From: Nocardioides sp. GY 10127
GTDB taxonomy: Bacteria; Actinomycetota; Actinomycetes; Propionibacteriales; Nocardioidaceae
Direction of reading: 5' to 3'
DNA: 64,000 nt
Assembly (NCBI RefSeq): GCF_004919085.1
Contig: NZ_STGL01000008.1
Location: 186,001 to 250,000 of the forward strand
Below the pieces are notes generated by a model, which was not told the origin of the DNA, searched no databases, and saw only the letters and a program-made list of their open reading frames with translations. A program made the position numbers and the translations under genes. Positions 25,505 to 34,220 of the stretch are shown here, piece by piece (positions within the stretch are counted from its first letter, which is position 1; each line of letters begins with the position of its first letter).

Positions 25505-26989
25505 TCACGACAGCCCCGCCGCAGCGTGCGTGGAGGCGTCCGCGTAGTCGGTGTAGGTGTAGGGGTTGTCGAGCACCTTCGACTCCGGGATCTCCGGGTT
25601 CATCCCGGCGATCCACTCCTTCTCCCCCAGCTCCGCGCGCAGGTGCTCGACGGTCGACTCGACGGCGCGACGGGCCGCCGCGAGGTCGATCCCCACGAGC
25701 GCACCGTCGTGCTTGAGCACGCGGCCGTTGACCAGGACGGTGTGGACGTCGCCGCGCTGGGCCTGGAAGACCACGTGCCCGTAGGGGTGCAGGATCGGGA
25801 ACATCACCGGCGAGCGGTCGTTCTTGATCAGCACCAGGTCGGCCTTCTTGCCCACCTCGACGCTGCCGATGGCGTGGTCGAGGCCGAGCGCCTTCGCGCC
25901 GCCGCGCGTGGCCCAGGCGACGGCCTCCTCGGTGCGCAGCCCGATGTGGGTGATGGTGTCGCCGGTGGCGTGCGCCTCGTGGTGCTCGCGGGCCCGGTCG
26001 GCGTTGACGGCCGAGCGCATCGCCGAGAACCCGTCGCCGCTCCACCACACGCTGGTGTCGACGGAGAGCGAGATGTCGATGCCGTGCCGGCGCAGGGCCC
26101 AGGACGACGGGTAGCCCTGCCCGCAGCTCGACTCCGACTCCGCCGACACCGAGGCGTGGCCGCCCGTCGCCGCGATCCGCTGGTAGCTGTCGTCGCTGAG
26201 TGTCGAGGCGTGCACGTAGACGGTGCGGTCCGTCATGAACCCGTGCTCGTGCATGAGCCGGATGCCGTTGTCGTTGGTCGCGCCCCACACGCCGGCGTGG
26301 GTGGTCACGGGCGCGTCGAGCTCGCGGGCGGCCTCGAACGCGGCCTTCTCGGGGAACTCGCTGTCGCCGGTGACGTCGAAGGCCATCTGGAAGCCGAGCA
26401 TCTCCGAGCGCGGCATGCGTCGCTCGACGAAGCTGCGGAAGTCCGCGGACGTCGCCCACTCCCACGGGGCGCCGTGGATGTTGCCGTACGCCAGCACGAA
26501 GCGTCCGGGCACGGCCTCGAGGGCGTCGGTGGCGGCCTCCGCGTGCTCGACCGTCGCCAGGCCGTGCGACCAGTCGACGCTCGTGGTCACGCCCGCGTCG
26601 ACGGCCTCGATCGCGCTGAGCAGGTTGCCGGCGTAGTGGTCCTCGGGACGGAAGCGGCGGCCGTGCTCGAGGTAGTTCCACACGAAGTACTGGGTGAGCG
26701 TCCAGTCCGCGCCGTAGCCGCGCATGGCGGTCTGCCACATGTGGCGGTGGGTGTCGACCATGCCCGGCATGACGATGCCGCCGGACGCGTCGACCTCGAT
26801 CGTCCCGTCGGGGACCGGCAGGTCGCGACCGATGGCCTCGATCTTCTCCCCCACCACGAGCACGTCGGTGTCGGTGAGGACGGTGCGGGCGTCGTCCATG
26901 GTGAGGACGAGGCCGTGGCGCAGGACGACCGCCGGGGCGGCGGCGACCTGCTCGGCGGTGAGCGGTGCGGAGGCGGAGGTGTCGGTCAC
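25505..26989 (-). CDS. Amidohydrolase-superfamily (Atz/Trz-type) hydrolase, 494 aa
   Basis: Metal-dependent hydrolase of the chlorohydrolase/deaminase group. Metal-binding HxH appears in GMVDTHRHMWQT, the third His in VTTHAGVWG, the fourth in VYVHAST, and the Asp in LSVDTSVWW. EVGKKADLVLI is the C-terminal composite-domain signature. GTG at 26989 has AAAGG 9 nt upstream. In this cluster it could remove an amino or halo group from a ring compound or hydrolyse the cleavage product; that is inference. Confidence 0.85.
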   Translation of the reverse strand: MTDTSASAPLTAEQVAAAPAVVLRHGLVLTMDDARTVLTDTDVLVVGEKIEAIGRDLPVPDGTIEVDASGGIVMPGMVDTHRHMWQTAMRGYGADWTLTQYFVWNYLEHGRRFRPEDHYAGNLLSAIEAVDAGVTTSVDWSHGLATVEHAEAATDALEAVPGRFVLAYGNIHGAPWEWATSADFRSFVERRMPRSEMLGFQMAFDVTGDSEFPEKAAFEAARELDAPVTTHAGVWGATNDNGIRLMHEHGFMTDRTVYVHASTLSDDSYQRIAATGGHASVSAESESSCGQGYPSSWALRRHGIDISLSVDTSVWWSGDGFSAMRSAVNADRAREHHEAHATGDTITHIGLRTEEAVAWATRGGAKALGLDHAIGSVEVGKKADLVLIKNDRSPVMFPILHPYGHVVFQAQRGDVHTVLVNGRVLKHDGALVGIDLAAARRAVESTVEHLRAELGEKEWIAGMNPEIPESKVLDNPYTYTDYADASTHAAAGLS

Positions 26990-27038
26990 GACGGTGTGCC
27001 TTTCTGACGGGTGCGGTGCGGTGGGCGGCGCTGGTCGG

Positions 27039-27401
27039 TCAGGTGGTGATGTCCGGGTAGGGCTGGGTGACGTGGGCGAGCTGGCGGGCGTAGTCGAGCT
27101 GCATCCCGAGCGGCTCGTCGAAGTCCCGCTCGAACATGGCGATCCACAGCGTCAGCGTGAGGAACGGGTGGGCGCCCATCTCGAAGAGCGCGACGTGGTC
27201 GTGGGCGACGAGGGCCGCCCGCTCGGCGTCCGTGAACGACAGCCACGTCGAGTCCTCGGCCGCGATGCAGTTGAGGACGCGGTTGGCCATCTCGGCCTCC
27301 CACCACGCCACCAGCTCGGCCGGGTCCTCGCGGTAGCGCTCGGTGAGCGCGTGGTCGCGGTCGACGGTGAAGAGGAACTTGTCGAGGAGGTACTTGCTCA
27401 T
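27039..27401 (-). CDS. LigA-like small (alpha) subunit of an extradiol dioxygenase, 120 aa
   Basis: A short all-helical protein with the LigA arrangement: DKFLFTVDRDHALTERYREDP near the start and LVAHDHVALFEMGAHPFLT in the middle, as in the protocatechuate 4,5-dioxygenase alpha subunit that closes the active site of LigB. Its ATG overlaps the LigB stop (ATGA), matching the stable heterodimer of this family although gene order is beta before alpha. Confidence 0.85.
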   Translation of the reverse strand: MSKYLLDKFLFTVDRDHALTERYREDPAELVAWWEAEMANRVLNCIAAEDSTWLSFTDAERAALVAHDHVALFEMGAHPFLTLTLWIAMFERDFDEPLGMQLDYARQLAHVTQPYPDITT

Positions 27402-28309
27402 GCCCGCGCTCCCAGGTCGAGACCGTCGCCCAGCCCGTCGCCCAGCCCGTCGATCAGGTGCGGGTTCGGGTACCAGGTGAAGTAGGCCTCCATCGTGTGG
27501 AAGAGGCTGAGGCTGTCGACGTGGTCGGCGGCGTGGTAGCCGGCGACACCCATCATCAGCATGAAGTCCATGAACCCGTGCGTGGCGTTGCCGGGCGCGT
27601 GGAGGCTGTCGAGCGTCACGTTCTTGAGGACGCCGTCGATGTCGCCGCGGGCGATCCAGTCGACCGCCTGGGCGTCGAACTCCGGGTCCGGGCCGGTGGG
27701 GCCGAACTGACGCGGCCCGCCGAGCTCGAGGGAGAGGTGGCCGGTGCCGATGACGGCCACCCGGAGGTGGCTCGGCCAGGCGTCGATGATCTCGCGGATC
27801 GTCTGCCCCAGCTGCACGAACCGCTCAGGCCGCGGCAGCGGCGGCGCGAAGATGTTGGTGTAGATCGGGACGATCGGCAGGTCGGCGTCCGGGCGGACCG
27901 TGAAGATCGGGCACGTGACCGAGTGGTCGATCCGCAGCTCGTTGGAGAACGCGAGGTCGAACCCGCGGTCGATGCCCTCGCGCAGCATGTACGAGGAGAG
28001 CTCCGGGTGCCCCTTGAGCAGGAGCTTCGGCATGCCGAACTCGCGGACCTCGTTCTCCCAGTTGCCGTCGTAGACCGGCGCGTTGCCGACGAGGAACTGC
28101 GGCATGTTGTCGAGCCACAGCTGGTGGAAGTGGTCGGAGCCGACCATCACCAGGACGTCGGGCCGGGCCCGGGTCAGCGTCTCCCGGTAGGTCTCGACCT
28201 TGCTGACCCACTCGGCGGCGAACGGCGGCGCCTCCTCCGGGGGAAGCTGGCTGGTGCGGTAGTAGAACGGGTGGTGCGTGGTCGCGAGGACGGCGACGAG
28301 CTGGGCCAT
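27398..28309 (-). CDS. LigB-like catalytic (beta) subunit of a class III extradiol dioxygenase, 303 aa
   Basis: Non-haem Fe(II) ring-cleaving enzyme. Iron ligands are expected in ATTHHPFYYR (residue 12 His) and VGSDHFHQLW (about residue 60), with the catalytic His and Glu region in VIGTGHLSLELGGPRQFG. The C-terminus carries a Gly-Asp-Gly-Leu repeat from a 12-bp tandem repeat (27424-27450). ATG 28309 has AAGGGAC upstream. With the LigA gene it would open a catechol- or gallate-like ring meta to the hydroxyls; the substrate is not known. Confidence 0.87.
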   Translation of the reverse strand: MAQLVAVLATTHHPFYYRTSQLPPEEAPPFAAEWVSKVETYRETLTRARPDVLVMVGSDHFHQLWLDNMPQFLVGNAPVYDGNWENEVREFGMPKLLLKGHPELSSYMLREGIDRGFDLAFSNELRIDHSVTCPIFTVRPDADLPIVPIYTNIFAPPLPRPERFVQLGQTIREIIDAWPSHLRVAVIGTGHLSLELGGPRQFGPTGPDPEFDAQAVDWIARGDIDGVLKNVTLDSLHAPGNATHGFMDFMLMMGVAGYHAADHVDSLSLFHTMEAYFTWYPNPHLIDGLGDGLGDGLDLGARA

Positions 28310-28357
28310 GGGAGTCCCTTCGGCTTCGTTCGGATCTCGGGGCTGACGGGCGGGCGC

Positions 28358-28471
28358 TCAGGCGAGGCCGCGCAGGACGCGGCGGCGCTGGGCGAGAGGG
28401 GCAAGGGGTGCGACGGCCGGCGCGGCCAGCCCCAGGCGGAGGAGCAGGAGGCCGAGGTCAGCGGTCTCCAC
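28358..28471 (-). CDS. Small hydrophobic peptide, 37 aa, with strong ribosome site
   Basis: GTG at 28471 follows AGGAAGGGG at 5 nt, the best ribosome site in its surroundings. The product begins VETADLGLLLLRLGLAAPA and ends in RRRVLRGLA. DLGLLLLRLGLA resembles the first helix of DoxX-type membrane proteins, so this may be a truncated DoxX or an unrelated micropeptide. It overlaps the 3' end of the citryl-CoA-lyase-like gene by 14 nt in another frame and sits 48 nt before the LigB gene. Function unknown. Confidence 0.4.
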   Translation of the reverse strand: METADLGLLLLRLGLAAPAVAPLAPLAQRRRVLRGLA

Positions 28472-29324
28472 GTGGCACCCCTTCCTGCCCGCCCGCCTGC
28501 GCGGCCGCCTCCTGCGCGGCCAGCACCTCGGCGGGGTCGACGAAACGGGCGTGGTGCTCGACGGCCAGGTAGGTGTCCATCCCGACCGGCATCCGCAGCT
28601 CCTCCGCGAGCTGGCCGAGGAGGCCGGCGGCGCGGGCGAGGAGGGCGAAGCCCCGCAGCAGCGGGAGCGGCAGGCCCAGGTCGGCGAGACCGGCACCGAC
28701 CACGCCGGCACCGTTCAGCACCAGGGTGCGGCCGAGCACCTCGTGGTGCACCCGGCCGATCGCCTCGAACAGCGACAGGTGCGGGCCGTGGCTGCCGGTC
28801 TCGTGCGCGATGCGCACCAGCGCCGGGGTCCGCGGGTCCAGCTCCTTGTGGACGGGGTGGCCGAGGCCCGGGATGATCCGGCGCGCGGCGCGCTCCTCCT
28901 TGACGACCCCGCGCGCGACCTCGTCCCACCCGGCCTCGTCGGTGGGCAGGTCGTCCAGGTCCGCGACGACCGCGGCCAGGAACTGCCCGCAGTCCTCGGT
29001 GACGCCGAGGAACCGCGACCCGCCACCGAGGAGACCCGCGGCCATGGCGCCCTGCACGGAGTCGGGGGCGGAGAGGAACGTGAGCCTCGCGGCGATCGCG
29101 GTCGGGGTGAACCCGTGGTCGGCGAGCGCCAGCAGGCAGGCGTCCAGCATCCGCACCTGGCCGGCGGTCGGCACCCGCAGCGTGACCATCCGGTAGACGA
29201 GCTCGGTGAGCCCGACCTTGCCCATCAGGTCCTCGGCGAGGTCCTCGCCGAGCAGCGTGATCGTGGACGTCGTGGACATGCCCAGCGACGTGGGGAACTC
29301 CAGCCCCTTCTCGTCGGCGGCCAT
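28458..29324 (-). CDS. Citryl-CoA lyase / citrate synthase-like protein, 288 aa
   Basis: Contains the citrate-synthase core: RIIPGLGHPVHKELDPRTPA (active-site His), preceded by GGGSRFLGVTEDCGQFL. At 288 residues it is much shorter than citrate synthase (about 430) and corresponds to the stand-alone catalytic domain called citryl-CoA lyase. ATG 29324 overlaps the CaiB stop by one base (TGATG). Beside a CoA-transferase and a ring-cleavage dioxygenase, one reading is that CoA is loaded on a citrate-like ring-cleavage product which this enzyme then splits; this is a hypothesis. Confidence 0.75.
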   Translation of the reverse strand: MAADEKGLEFPTSLGMSTTSTITLLGEDLAEDLMGKVGLTELVYRMVTLRVPTAGQVRMLDACLLALADHGFTPTAIAARLTFLSAPDSVQGAMAAGLLGGGSRFLGVTEDCGQFLAAVVADLDDLPTDEAGWDEVARGVVKEERAARRIIPGLGHPVHKELDPRTPALVRIAHETGSHGPHLSLFEAIGRVHHEVLGRTLVLNGAGVVGAGLADLGLPLPLLRGFALLARAAGLLGQLAEELRMPVGMDTYLAVEHHARFVDPAEVLAAQEAAAQAGGQEGVPRGDR

Positions 29325-30499
29325 CAGGCGTCCCCCCGCTCCGCGAGGCCGTCGAGCCAGGCCCGCACCTCGTCGGAGTGCTCGCCGACCCTCGGGGGCG
29401 GCAGGTCGTAGCGGATGCCGGAGCGCGAGAAGGTGAGCGGGTTGCGGACCAGCGGCACCGCCGCGTCCCCCTCGCCCACCTCGACGACCGGGCGCAGCCC
29501 GAGGCCGTCGGCGAACTCCACGCCCTCGGCGACCGTGTTGATCGGGCCGGCGGGCACGCCCGCCTTGATGAGCAGGTCGAACCACTCCGCGCGGGTGCGC
29601 TCGCCGAGCCGCTCGACGAGCAGCGGCCGCAGCTCCTCGCGGTTCGCGGTGCGGTCGCCCACCGTGGCGAACCGCGGGTCCTCGGCCAGGTGCGGGGCGC
29701 CGAGGGCGTCGCACAGCGTGGCGAACTGCCGGTCGTTGCCGGCGATGACGATGATGTCGCCGTCCGAGGCCGGCAGCGGCTCGTACGGGAAGAGGCTGGG
29801 GTGGGCGTTGCCCATGCGGCTCGGCACGGCGCCGCCGGCGACGTAGGCGGCCGTCTGGTTCACCAGGCCCGAGAGCGCGGAGGACAGCAGGTTCACCTCG
29901 ACGTGCTGGCCGACCCCGGAGGCCGCGCGCTCGTGCAGGGCGCTGAGGATGCCGATGAGCGCGTGCATGCCCGTGACCACGTCGAACACGGAGATGCCGG
30001 CGCGGAACGGCTGGCCGTCCGGCGAGCCGGTGAGGCTCATGAGGCCCGAGATCGCCTGGACCATGAGGTCGTAGCCCGGCAGGTGGGCGCCACCGCCCGA
30101 GCCGAAGCCGGAGATGGAGGCGTAGACGATCCCGGGGTTCACGGCCGAGACGGACGCGTGGTCGAGGCCGTACTTGGCCAGGCCGCCGGGCTTGAAGTTC
30201 TCGATCAGGACGTCGGCGCGGGCCGCGATCTCGCGGGCGACCTCGAGGTCGGCCGGGTCCCGCAGGTCCAGCGCGATCGACCGCTTGTTGCGGTTGATGC
30301 TCAGGTAGTAGGTCGAGACGCCGTCCCGGGTCGGGGGGACCCACGTCCGGGTGTCGTCGCCGCCGGGGCTCTCCACCTTGATCACCTCGGCGCCCATGTC
30401 CGCCATGAGCATGGTGGCGTAGGGGCCGGCCAGGATGCGCGAGAAGTCCGCGACCACGAGGCCGTCGAGGGGTCCGCTGGGGCGTGCGTCGTCGGTCAT
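29324..30499 (-). CDS. CaiB/BaiF (class III) CoA-transferase, 391 aa
   Basis: Second family III CoA-transferase of the window. LDGLVVADFSRILAGPYATM, GAEVIKVESPGGDDTRTWVP, INRNKRSIALDL, ENFKPGGLAKYGLD, and FRAGISVFDVVTGMHALIG, with the expected catalytic Asp in FDVVTG. The first gene of the ring-cleavage operon, coupled to the citryl-CoA-lyase-like gene. ATG 30499 has no strong ribosome site. It is distinct in sequence from the copy at 15683-16897, so its substrate is probably different. Confidence 0.82.
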   Translation of the reverse strand: MTDDARPSGPLDGLVVADFSRILAGPYATMLMADMGAEVIKVESPGGDDTRTWVPPTRDGVSTYYLSINRNKRSIALDLRDPADLEVAREIAARADVLIENFKPGGLAKYGLDHASVSAVNPGIVYASISGFGSGGGAHLPGYDLMVQAISGLMSLTGSPDGQPFRAGISVFDVVTGMHALIGILSALHERAASGVGQHVEVNLLSSALSGLVNQTAAYVAGGAVPSRMGNAHPSLFPYEPLPASDGDIIVIAGNDRQFATLCDALGAPHLAEDPRFATVGDRTANREELRPLLVERLGERTRAEWFDLLIKAGVPAGPINTVAEGVEFADGLGLRPVVEVGEGDAAVPLVRNPLTFSRSGIRYDLPPPRVGEHSDEVRAWLDGLAERGDA

Positions 30500-30528
30500 C
30501 GATCCATCACGTCCGGCTGTCGGTCATC

Positions 30529-30615
30529 TGTCCGCATAACGGCACTGTGATGGCGCTCACCCTGCGTGGTCAAGGGTGGTCCCGACCTTTCGGACAAATG
30601 ACCGTCAGGCGGACA
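30529..30615. promoter_or_regulatory. Putative IclR operator cluster between divergent genes
   Basis: The hexamer CGGACA occurs at 30591-30596 and 30610-30615, and inverted (TGTCCG) at 30529-30534, within the 246-nt gap between the CaiB gene and the IclR gene. A repeated hexamer in both orientations between a regulator and its target operon suggests IclR binding sites. Not demonstrable from one sequence. Confidence 0.4.
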
Positions 30616-30745
30616 ACAAGCCTGTGACGCGGCTGGGAGCGTGCGTAGAGTGCCCTGCACCGGCCACGCGGCCAGGGGAGCGCGCAGGGATGCGGGCAGG
30701 GACGTCAGCGGTCACGAGAGCACCACCGGCAGCAGGGAGGCGACG

Positions 30746-31546
30746 ATGGCGGAACGGGGCACCGGCCCGGACTTCATCGAGTCGTTGGCGCGCGGGCTCG
30801 ACGTCATCCGCGCCTTCGACGCGCAGCACGCCGAGCTCACCATGTCCGAGCTCGCCGAGCTCACCGGCCTGGCCAGGCCGACGGTGCGACGCATCCTGCT
30901 CACCCTCGAGGAGCTGGGCTACGTGCGCTCCGGGCGGGGCGGGTTCTCCCTCACCGCCCGGGTCCTCGAGCTCGGGCTCGCGCACGTGTCGTCGTCGGGC
31001 CTGTGGGACGTCGCGCGCCCCCACATGGAACGGCTGGTCAGCCGCACCGGCGAGTCGTCCTCGGCCGCCCAGCTGGAGGGCTCGGACATCGTCTACGTGG
31101 CCCGGGTGGCGGTGCCGAAGATCATCGCCCTGCGCGTCGACATCGGCACCCGGTTCCCCGCCGCGTCCACCTCGCTGGGCAAGGTGCTGATGTCCCGGCT
31201 GGAGCCGGCCGAGGTCGAGCGCGTCCTGGCGCACCCGTCACGCTCGGGGGTGGTCGCCCGCCACGTCCCGTCGCTGCCGGCGCTCCTCGAGGAGCTCGCC
31301 GCCGTGCGCGAGCGGGGCTGGTGCCTGACCGACGAGCAGCTCGCCGCCGGGGTGCGCTCGGTCGCCGCGCCACTGCACGCGGCCGACGGCAGCGTCCTCG
31401 CCGCCATGAACGTCACCGTGCACGCCGCCGAGACGAGCGTCGAGGTGCTGCTCGAGGAGCACCTGCCCCGGCTGCTGGAGGCCACCGCCGCCATCGACGC
31501 CGACCTGTCGCTGCTCGGACGCGTGCCGATGGCCGGGCCGCGCTGA
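30746..31546 (+). CDS. IclR family transcriptional regulator, 266 aa
   Basis: N-terminal winged HTH (SLARGLDVIRAFDAQHAELT, MSELAELTGLARPTVRRILL, LGYVRSGRGGFSL) and C-terminal IclR effector domain (SSAAQLEGSDIVYVARV, FPAASTSLGKVLMSRL). The sequence resembles the PcaR/PobR subgroup that responds to aromatic-acid intermediates. ATG at 30746 follows AGGGAGG. Divergent from the CaiB-citryl-CoA lyase-LigAB block and presumably its regulator. Confidence 0.88.
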   Translation: MAERGTGPDFIESLARGLDVIRAFDAQHAELTMSELAELTGLARPTVRRILLTLEELGYVRSGRGGFSLTARVLELGLAHVSSSGLWDVARPHMERLVSRTGESSSAAQLEGSDIVYVARVAVPKIIALRVDIGTRFPAASTSLGKVLMSRLEPAEVERVLAHPSRSGVVARHVPSLPALLEELAAVRERGWCLTDEQLAAGVRSVAAPLHAADGSVLAAMNVTVHAAETSVEVLLEEHLPRLLEATAAIDADLSLLGRVPMAGPR

Positions 31547-31602
31547 CCCAGCCCCGCAACACCCCCGCAGCACCCCCCCGGCACACCCTCCCGAAGCGCG
31601 AC

Positions 31603-31647
31603 AACGGGGTGGATGCGGTGCACCCGATGCACCGCATCCACCCCGTT
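31603..31647. repeat. Intergenic palindrome family, copy C (bidirectional terminator position)
   Basis: AACGGGGTGGATGCGGTGCA (31603-31622) and TGCACCGCATCCACCCCGTT (31628-31647) form a perfect 20-bp stem around the loop CCCGA. It lies between the convergent IclR and amidotransferase genes, where a two-way terminator would be expected. Confidence 0.85.
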
Positions 31648-31671
31648 CCCGCCCTCAGGAGGCCCGAGTGC

Positions 31672-32379
31672 TCAGACCAGCGCCGCCCAGCGCCGGGCCA
31701 CCCGGCCCCAGACGTCGCGCAGCTGCGGCTCGGCGTCCCGGACCTCCTCGACCAGGCCGTCGGGGTCGAGCCCGAGGCCGACGAGCGCGTCGCGGTCGCT
31801 CGACGCCCACTCCTTCGCGGCCGGCGTCAGCACCTCCATGTGGAACTGCATGCCCCATGCGCGCTCGCCCAGGCGGTAGGCCTGGTGCGGGAAGCGATCG
31901 GTGCTCGCGAGCAGCACCGCCCCGAGCGGCAGCTCGGTGATGTGGTCGTAGTGCCACTGCATCGCGGGCGCGCCGGGCGGGAGGTCGGAGAAGAGGACGT
32001 CGGTCGCGGCCTCGGGCCGCCAGGAGAGCGGGTGCAGCCCGATCTCCGGGCCCGCCTCGGATCGCGCGACCTGCCCGCCCGCCACCGACGCCAGCAGCTG
32101 GCCACCCAGGCACACGCCCAGCAGCGGCAGCTCCTCGTCGAGCGCCCGCCGCAGCAGCACCCGGGCCGCCGGGAGCCACGGGGCGACGTGGTCGTCGCCC
32201 CACCCCGGCGTCCCGCCGAGGACGATCAGCCCGTCGTAGCCGGCGAGGGTGTCGGGCAGCGGGTCCCCCAGGTAGGGGCGGCGGACGTCGAGCAGCAGCC
32301 CCTCGCCCGCGAGCACCTCGCCGAGGTACTCGGGGCCGGTGCCGTCCTCGTGCTCGACGACCAGGACGGAGCGGCTCAC
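31672..32379 (-). CDS. Class I glutamine amidotransferase-like hydrolase, 235 aa
   Basis: GATase-1 fold with a nucleophile elbow LLGVCLGGQLLA (Cys about residue 90) and the His-x-Glu pair in GMQFHMEVLT. Typical of PuuD/GuaA-like gamma-glutamyl hydrolases that act alone on gamma-glutamyl or amide bonds. The GTG at 32379 overlaps the stop of the ABC ATPase gene (GTGA), tying it to the amino-acid importer; it may hydrolyse the imported compound. Confidence 0.82.
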   Translation of the reverse strand: MSRSVLVVEHEDGTGPEYLGEVLAGEGLLLDVRRPYLGDPLPDTLAGYDGLIVLGGTPGWGDDHVAPWLPAARVLLRRALDEELPLLGVCLGGQLLASVAGGQVARSEAGPEIGLHPLSWRPEAATDVLFSDLPPGAPAMQWHYDHITELPLGAVLLASTDRFPHQAYRLGERAWGMQFHMEVLTPAAKEWASSDRDALVGLGLDPDGLVEEVRDAEPQLRDVWGRVARRWAALV

Positions 32380-33119
32380 AGCCGCCCCGCCTCGATGATC
32401 CGCTGGAGGAAGTCCTTCGTCCGGGCCTCGGTGGGGTCGGTGAAGATCTGCTCCGGCGGGCCCTGCTCGAGGATGCGGCCCTGGTGCAGGAAGCACACCG
32501 AGCTCGCGACCTCGCGGGCGAACGACATCTCGTGCGTGGCGAGCAGCATGGTGAGGCCGTCGCGGGCCAGCTCGCGGACGATGTCGAGCACCTCCGCGAC
32601 GAGCTCGGGGTCGAGCGCCGAGGTGATCTCGTCGAGCAGCAGGACGCGGGGCTGCATCGCCAGTGCGCGGACGATCGCCACGCGCTGCTGCTGGCCGCCG
32701 GAGAGCTGGTCGGGGAACGCGTCGGCACGGGCGGACAGCCCGATCCGGTCCAGCAGCTCGCGGGCACGGCGCTCCGCCTCGTCCGGCGTGGCCTGCTTGA
32801 GCTTGCGCGGGGCCAGGGTGACGTTGTCGACCACGCTCATGTGCGGGAACAGGTTGAAGCTCTGGAAGACGATGCCGATGTCGCGCCGCAGCTGGTTGAC
32901 GTCGACGCCCTCGCCGGAGACCACGTCGCCGTCGAGGCGGATGGTGCCCTCGTCGATGGTCTCGAGCTGGTTGATGCAGCGCAGGAGCGTCGACTTGCCG
33001 CTGCCCGAGGCGCCGATGAGGCAGACGACCTCGTGCTGCTCGACCGCGAGGTCGATGCCGGCGAGCACCTGCGTCTCGCCGTAGGACTTCTTCAGCCCGT
33101 TGATCTCGAGGAATGCCAT
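32376..33119 (-). CDS. Polar amino-acid ABC transporter ATP-binding protein, 247 aa
   Basis: GlnQ/HisP-type ATPase: Walker A GASGSGKST, Q-loop VFQSFNLFPHMSV, signature LSGGQQQRVAIVRALA, Walker B VLLLDEITSALDPE, and H-loop ATHEM. The NLFPHMSV sequence is characteristic of the polar amino-acid group. ATG 33119 has AGGAGG at ideal spacing. Follows the permease by 9 nt. Confidence 0.92.
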   Translation of the reverse strand: MAFLEINGLKKSYGETQVLAGIDLAVEQHEVVCLIGASGSGKSTLLRCINQLETIDEGTIRLDGDVVSGEGVDVNQLRRDIGIVFQSFNLFPHMSVVDNVTLAPRKLKQATPDEAERRARELLDRIGLSARADAFPDQLSGGQQQRVAIVRALAMQPRVLLLDEITSALDPELVAEVLDIVRELARDGLTMLLATHEMSFAREVASSVCFLHQGRILEQGPPEQIFTDPTEARTKDFLQRIIEAGRL

Positions 33120-33128
33120 GGGGTCCTC

Positions 33129-34220
33129 CTACCGGCCCTGACGGCGCTGGTCGCGCTCGATCAGGCGGTCGACGAAGCGGGTCTGCGGGATGGTGATGAG
33201 CACGAAGAGGAGCGCCACCACGGTCACCGAGGACAGGTTGAAGTAGTTGCTCGCGTAGATCTTGGCCTGGGTGAAGGCGTCGACCGTGCCGATGACCATC
33301 ACCAGCGCGGTGTCCTTCTGGAGGCCGATGAAGTCGTTGAGCAGCGGCGGGACGACCCGGCGCACGGCCTGGGGCACGATGACCGACCGCAGCGTCTGCC
33401 CGTGGCTGAGCCCGAGGGAGCGGGCGGCCGCGTTCTGGCTGGGGTGGATGCTCTCGATGCCCGAGCGGTACACCTCGGCGACGTAGGCGCCGTAGGTCAG
33501 GGTGAGCGCGAAGATGGCCGACCACGTGGGCGACATCGAGCTCAGGACCGGGACGCCGGCCAGCGGCAGCCCGAAGCCGATGAGGTAGATGACGATGATG
33601 CCGGGGACGGCGCGGAAGGCGTCGATGTAGATCCGGGCGAGGAACGCCACGGGGCGACCCGCGCGGCCGGGCGCCGAGCGGGCCACGGCCAGCAGCAGGC
33701 CCCAGACCAGGACGATGACCTCGGCGACGACCGCGATGAACACGTTCGTGCGGAACGCCTTGGTCGTCTCCCACCAGCTCTGCGAGAGCATCTCGGGGCT
33801 GAGGAACGTCTTCTGGACGGCGTGGTCGTTGGCCAGCAGGAAGCTCACCACCGCGACGACGAGGACGGCCGCGGCCGACCAGCCCATCGCCACCCACGCG
33901 GAGGTGTAGCAGCGCGAGCGGTGGATGCGGGCGGCCTGGAGGTCCTGGGAGCCCAGCGCGGTGCCGGCGCGGCCCCGCTCGGCGAGCGAGTGCAGCGCCG
34001 GGCGCAGCAGCGCCAGCACGCCGACGGCGGCCAGCAGGCCCACCACCAGGTAGAACAGGTGCCACGAGGTACCGGCGGCCGTGGCGGACAGCAGCCGCCA
34101 CGCCGTGCCCCAGACCAGGGCGATCGTCACGAGGACGACCACCAGGCCGGCGGCCGGGAGCGCGACCTTGCAGGTCGGGAGGGGCCGGGCCGTGGTGCGC
34201 GGCTCGAGGGCGACCGTCAC
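33129..34220 (-). CDS. Polar amino-acid ABC transporter permease, 363 aa
   Basis: Longer than usual: the first ~140 residues form three or four extra membrane spans before the conserved core. The EAA loop reads NAAARSLGLSHGQTLRSVIV, and DAFRAVPGIIVIYLIGFGL and YGAYVAEVYRSGIESI are family segments. GTG 34220 overlaps the binding-protein stop (GTGA). As it is the sole permease it would form a homodimer. Confidence 0.9.
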   Translation of the reverse strand: MTVALEPRTTARPLPTCKVALPAAGLVVVLVTIALVWGTAWRLLSATAAGTSWHLFYLVVGLLAAVGVLALLRPALHSLAERGRAGTALGSQDLQAARIHRSRCYTSAWVAMGWSAAAVLVVAVVSFLLANDHAVQKTFLSPEMLSQSWWETTKAFRTNVFIAVVAEVIVLVWGLLLAVARSAPGRAGRPVAFLARIYIDAFRAVPGIIVIYLIGFGLPLAGVPVLSSMSPTWSAIFALTLTYGAYVAEVYRSGIESIHPSQNAAARSLGLSHGQTLRSVIVPQAVRRVVPPLLNDFIGLQKDTALVMVIGTVDAFTQAKIYASNYFNLSSVTVVALLFVLITIPQTRFVDRLIERDQRRQGR

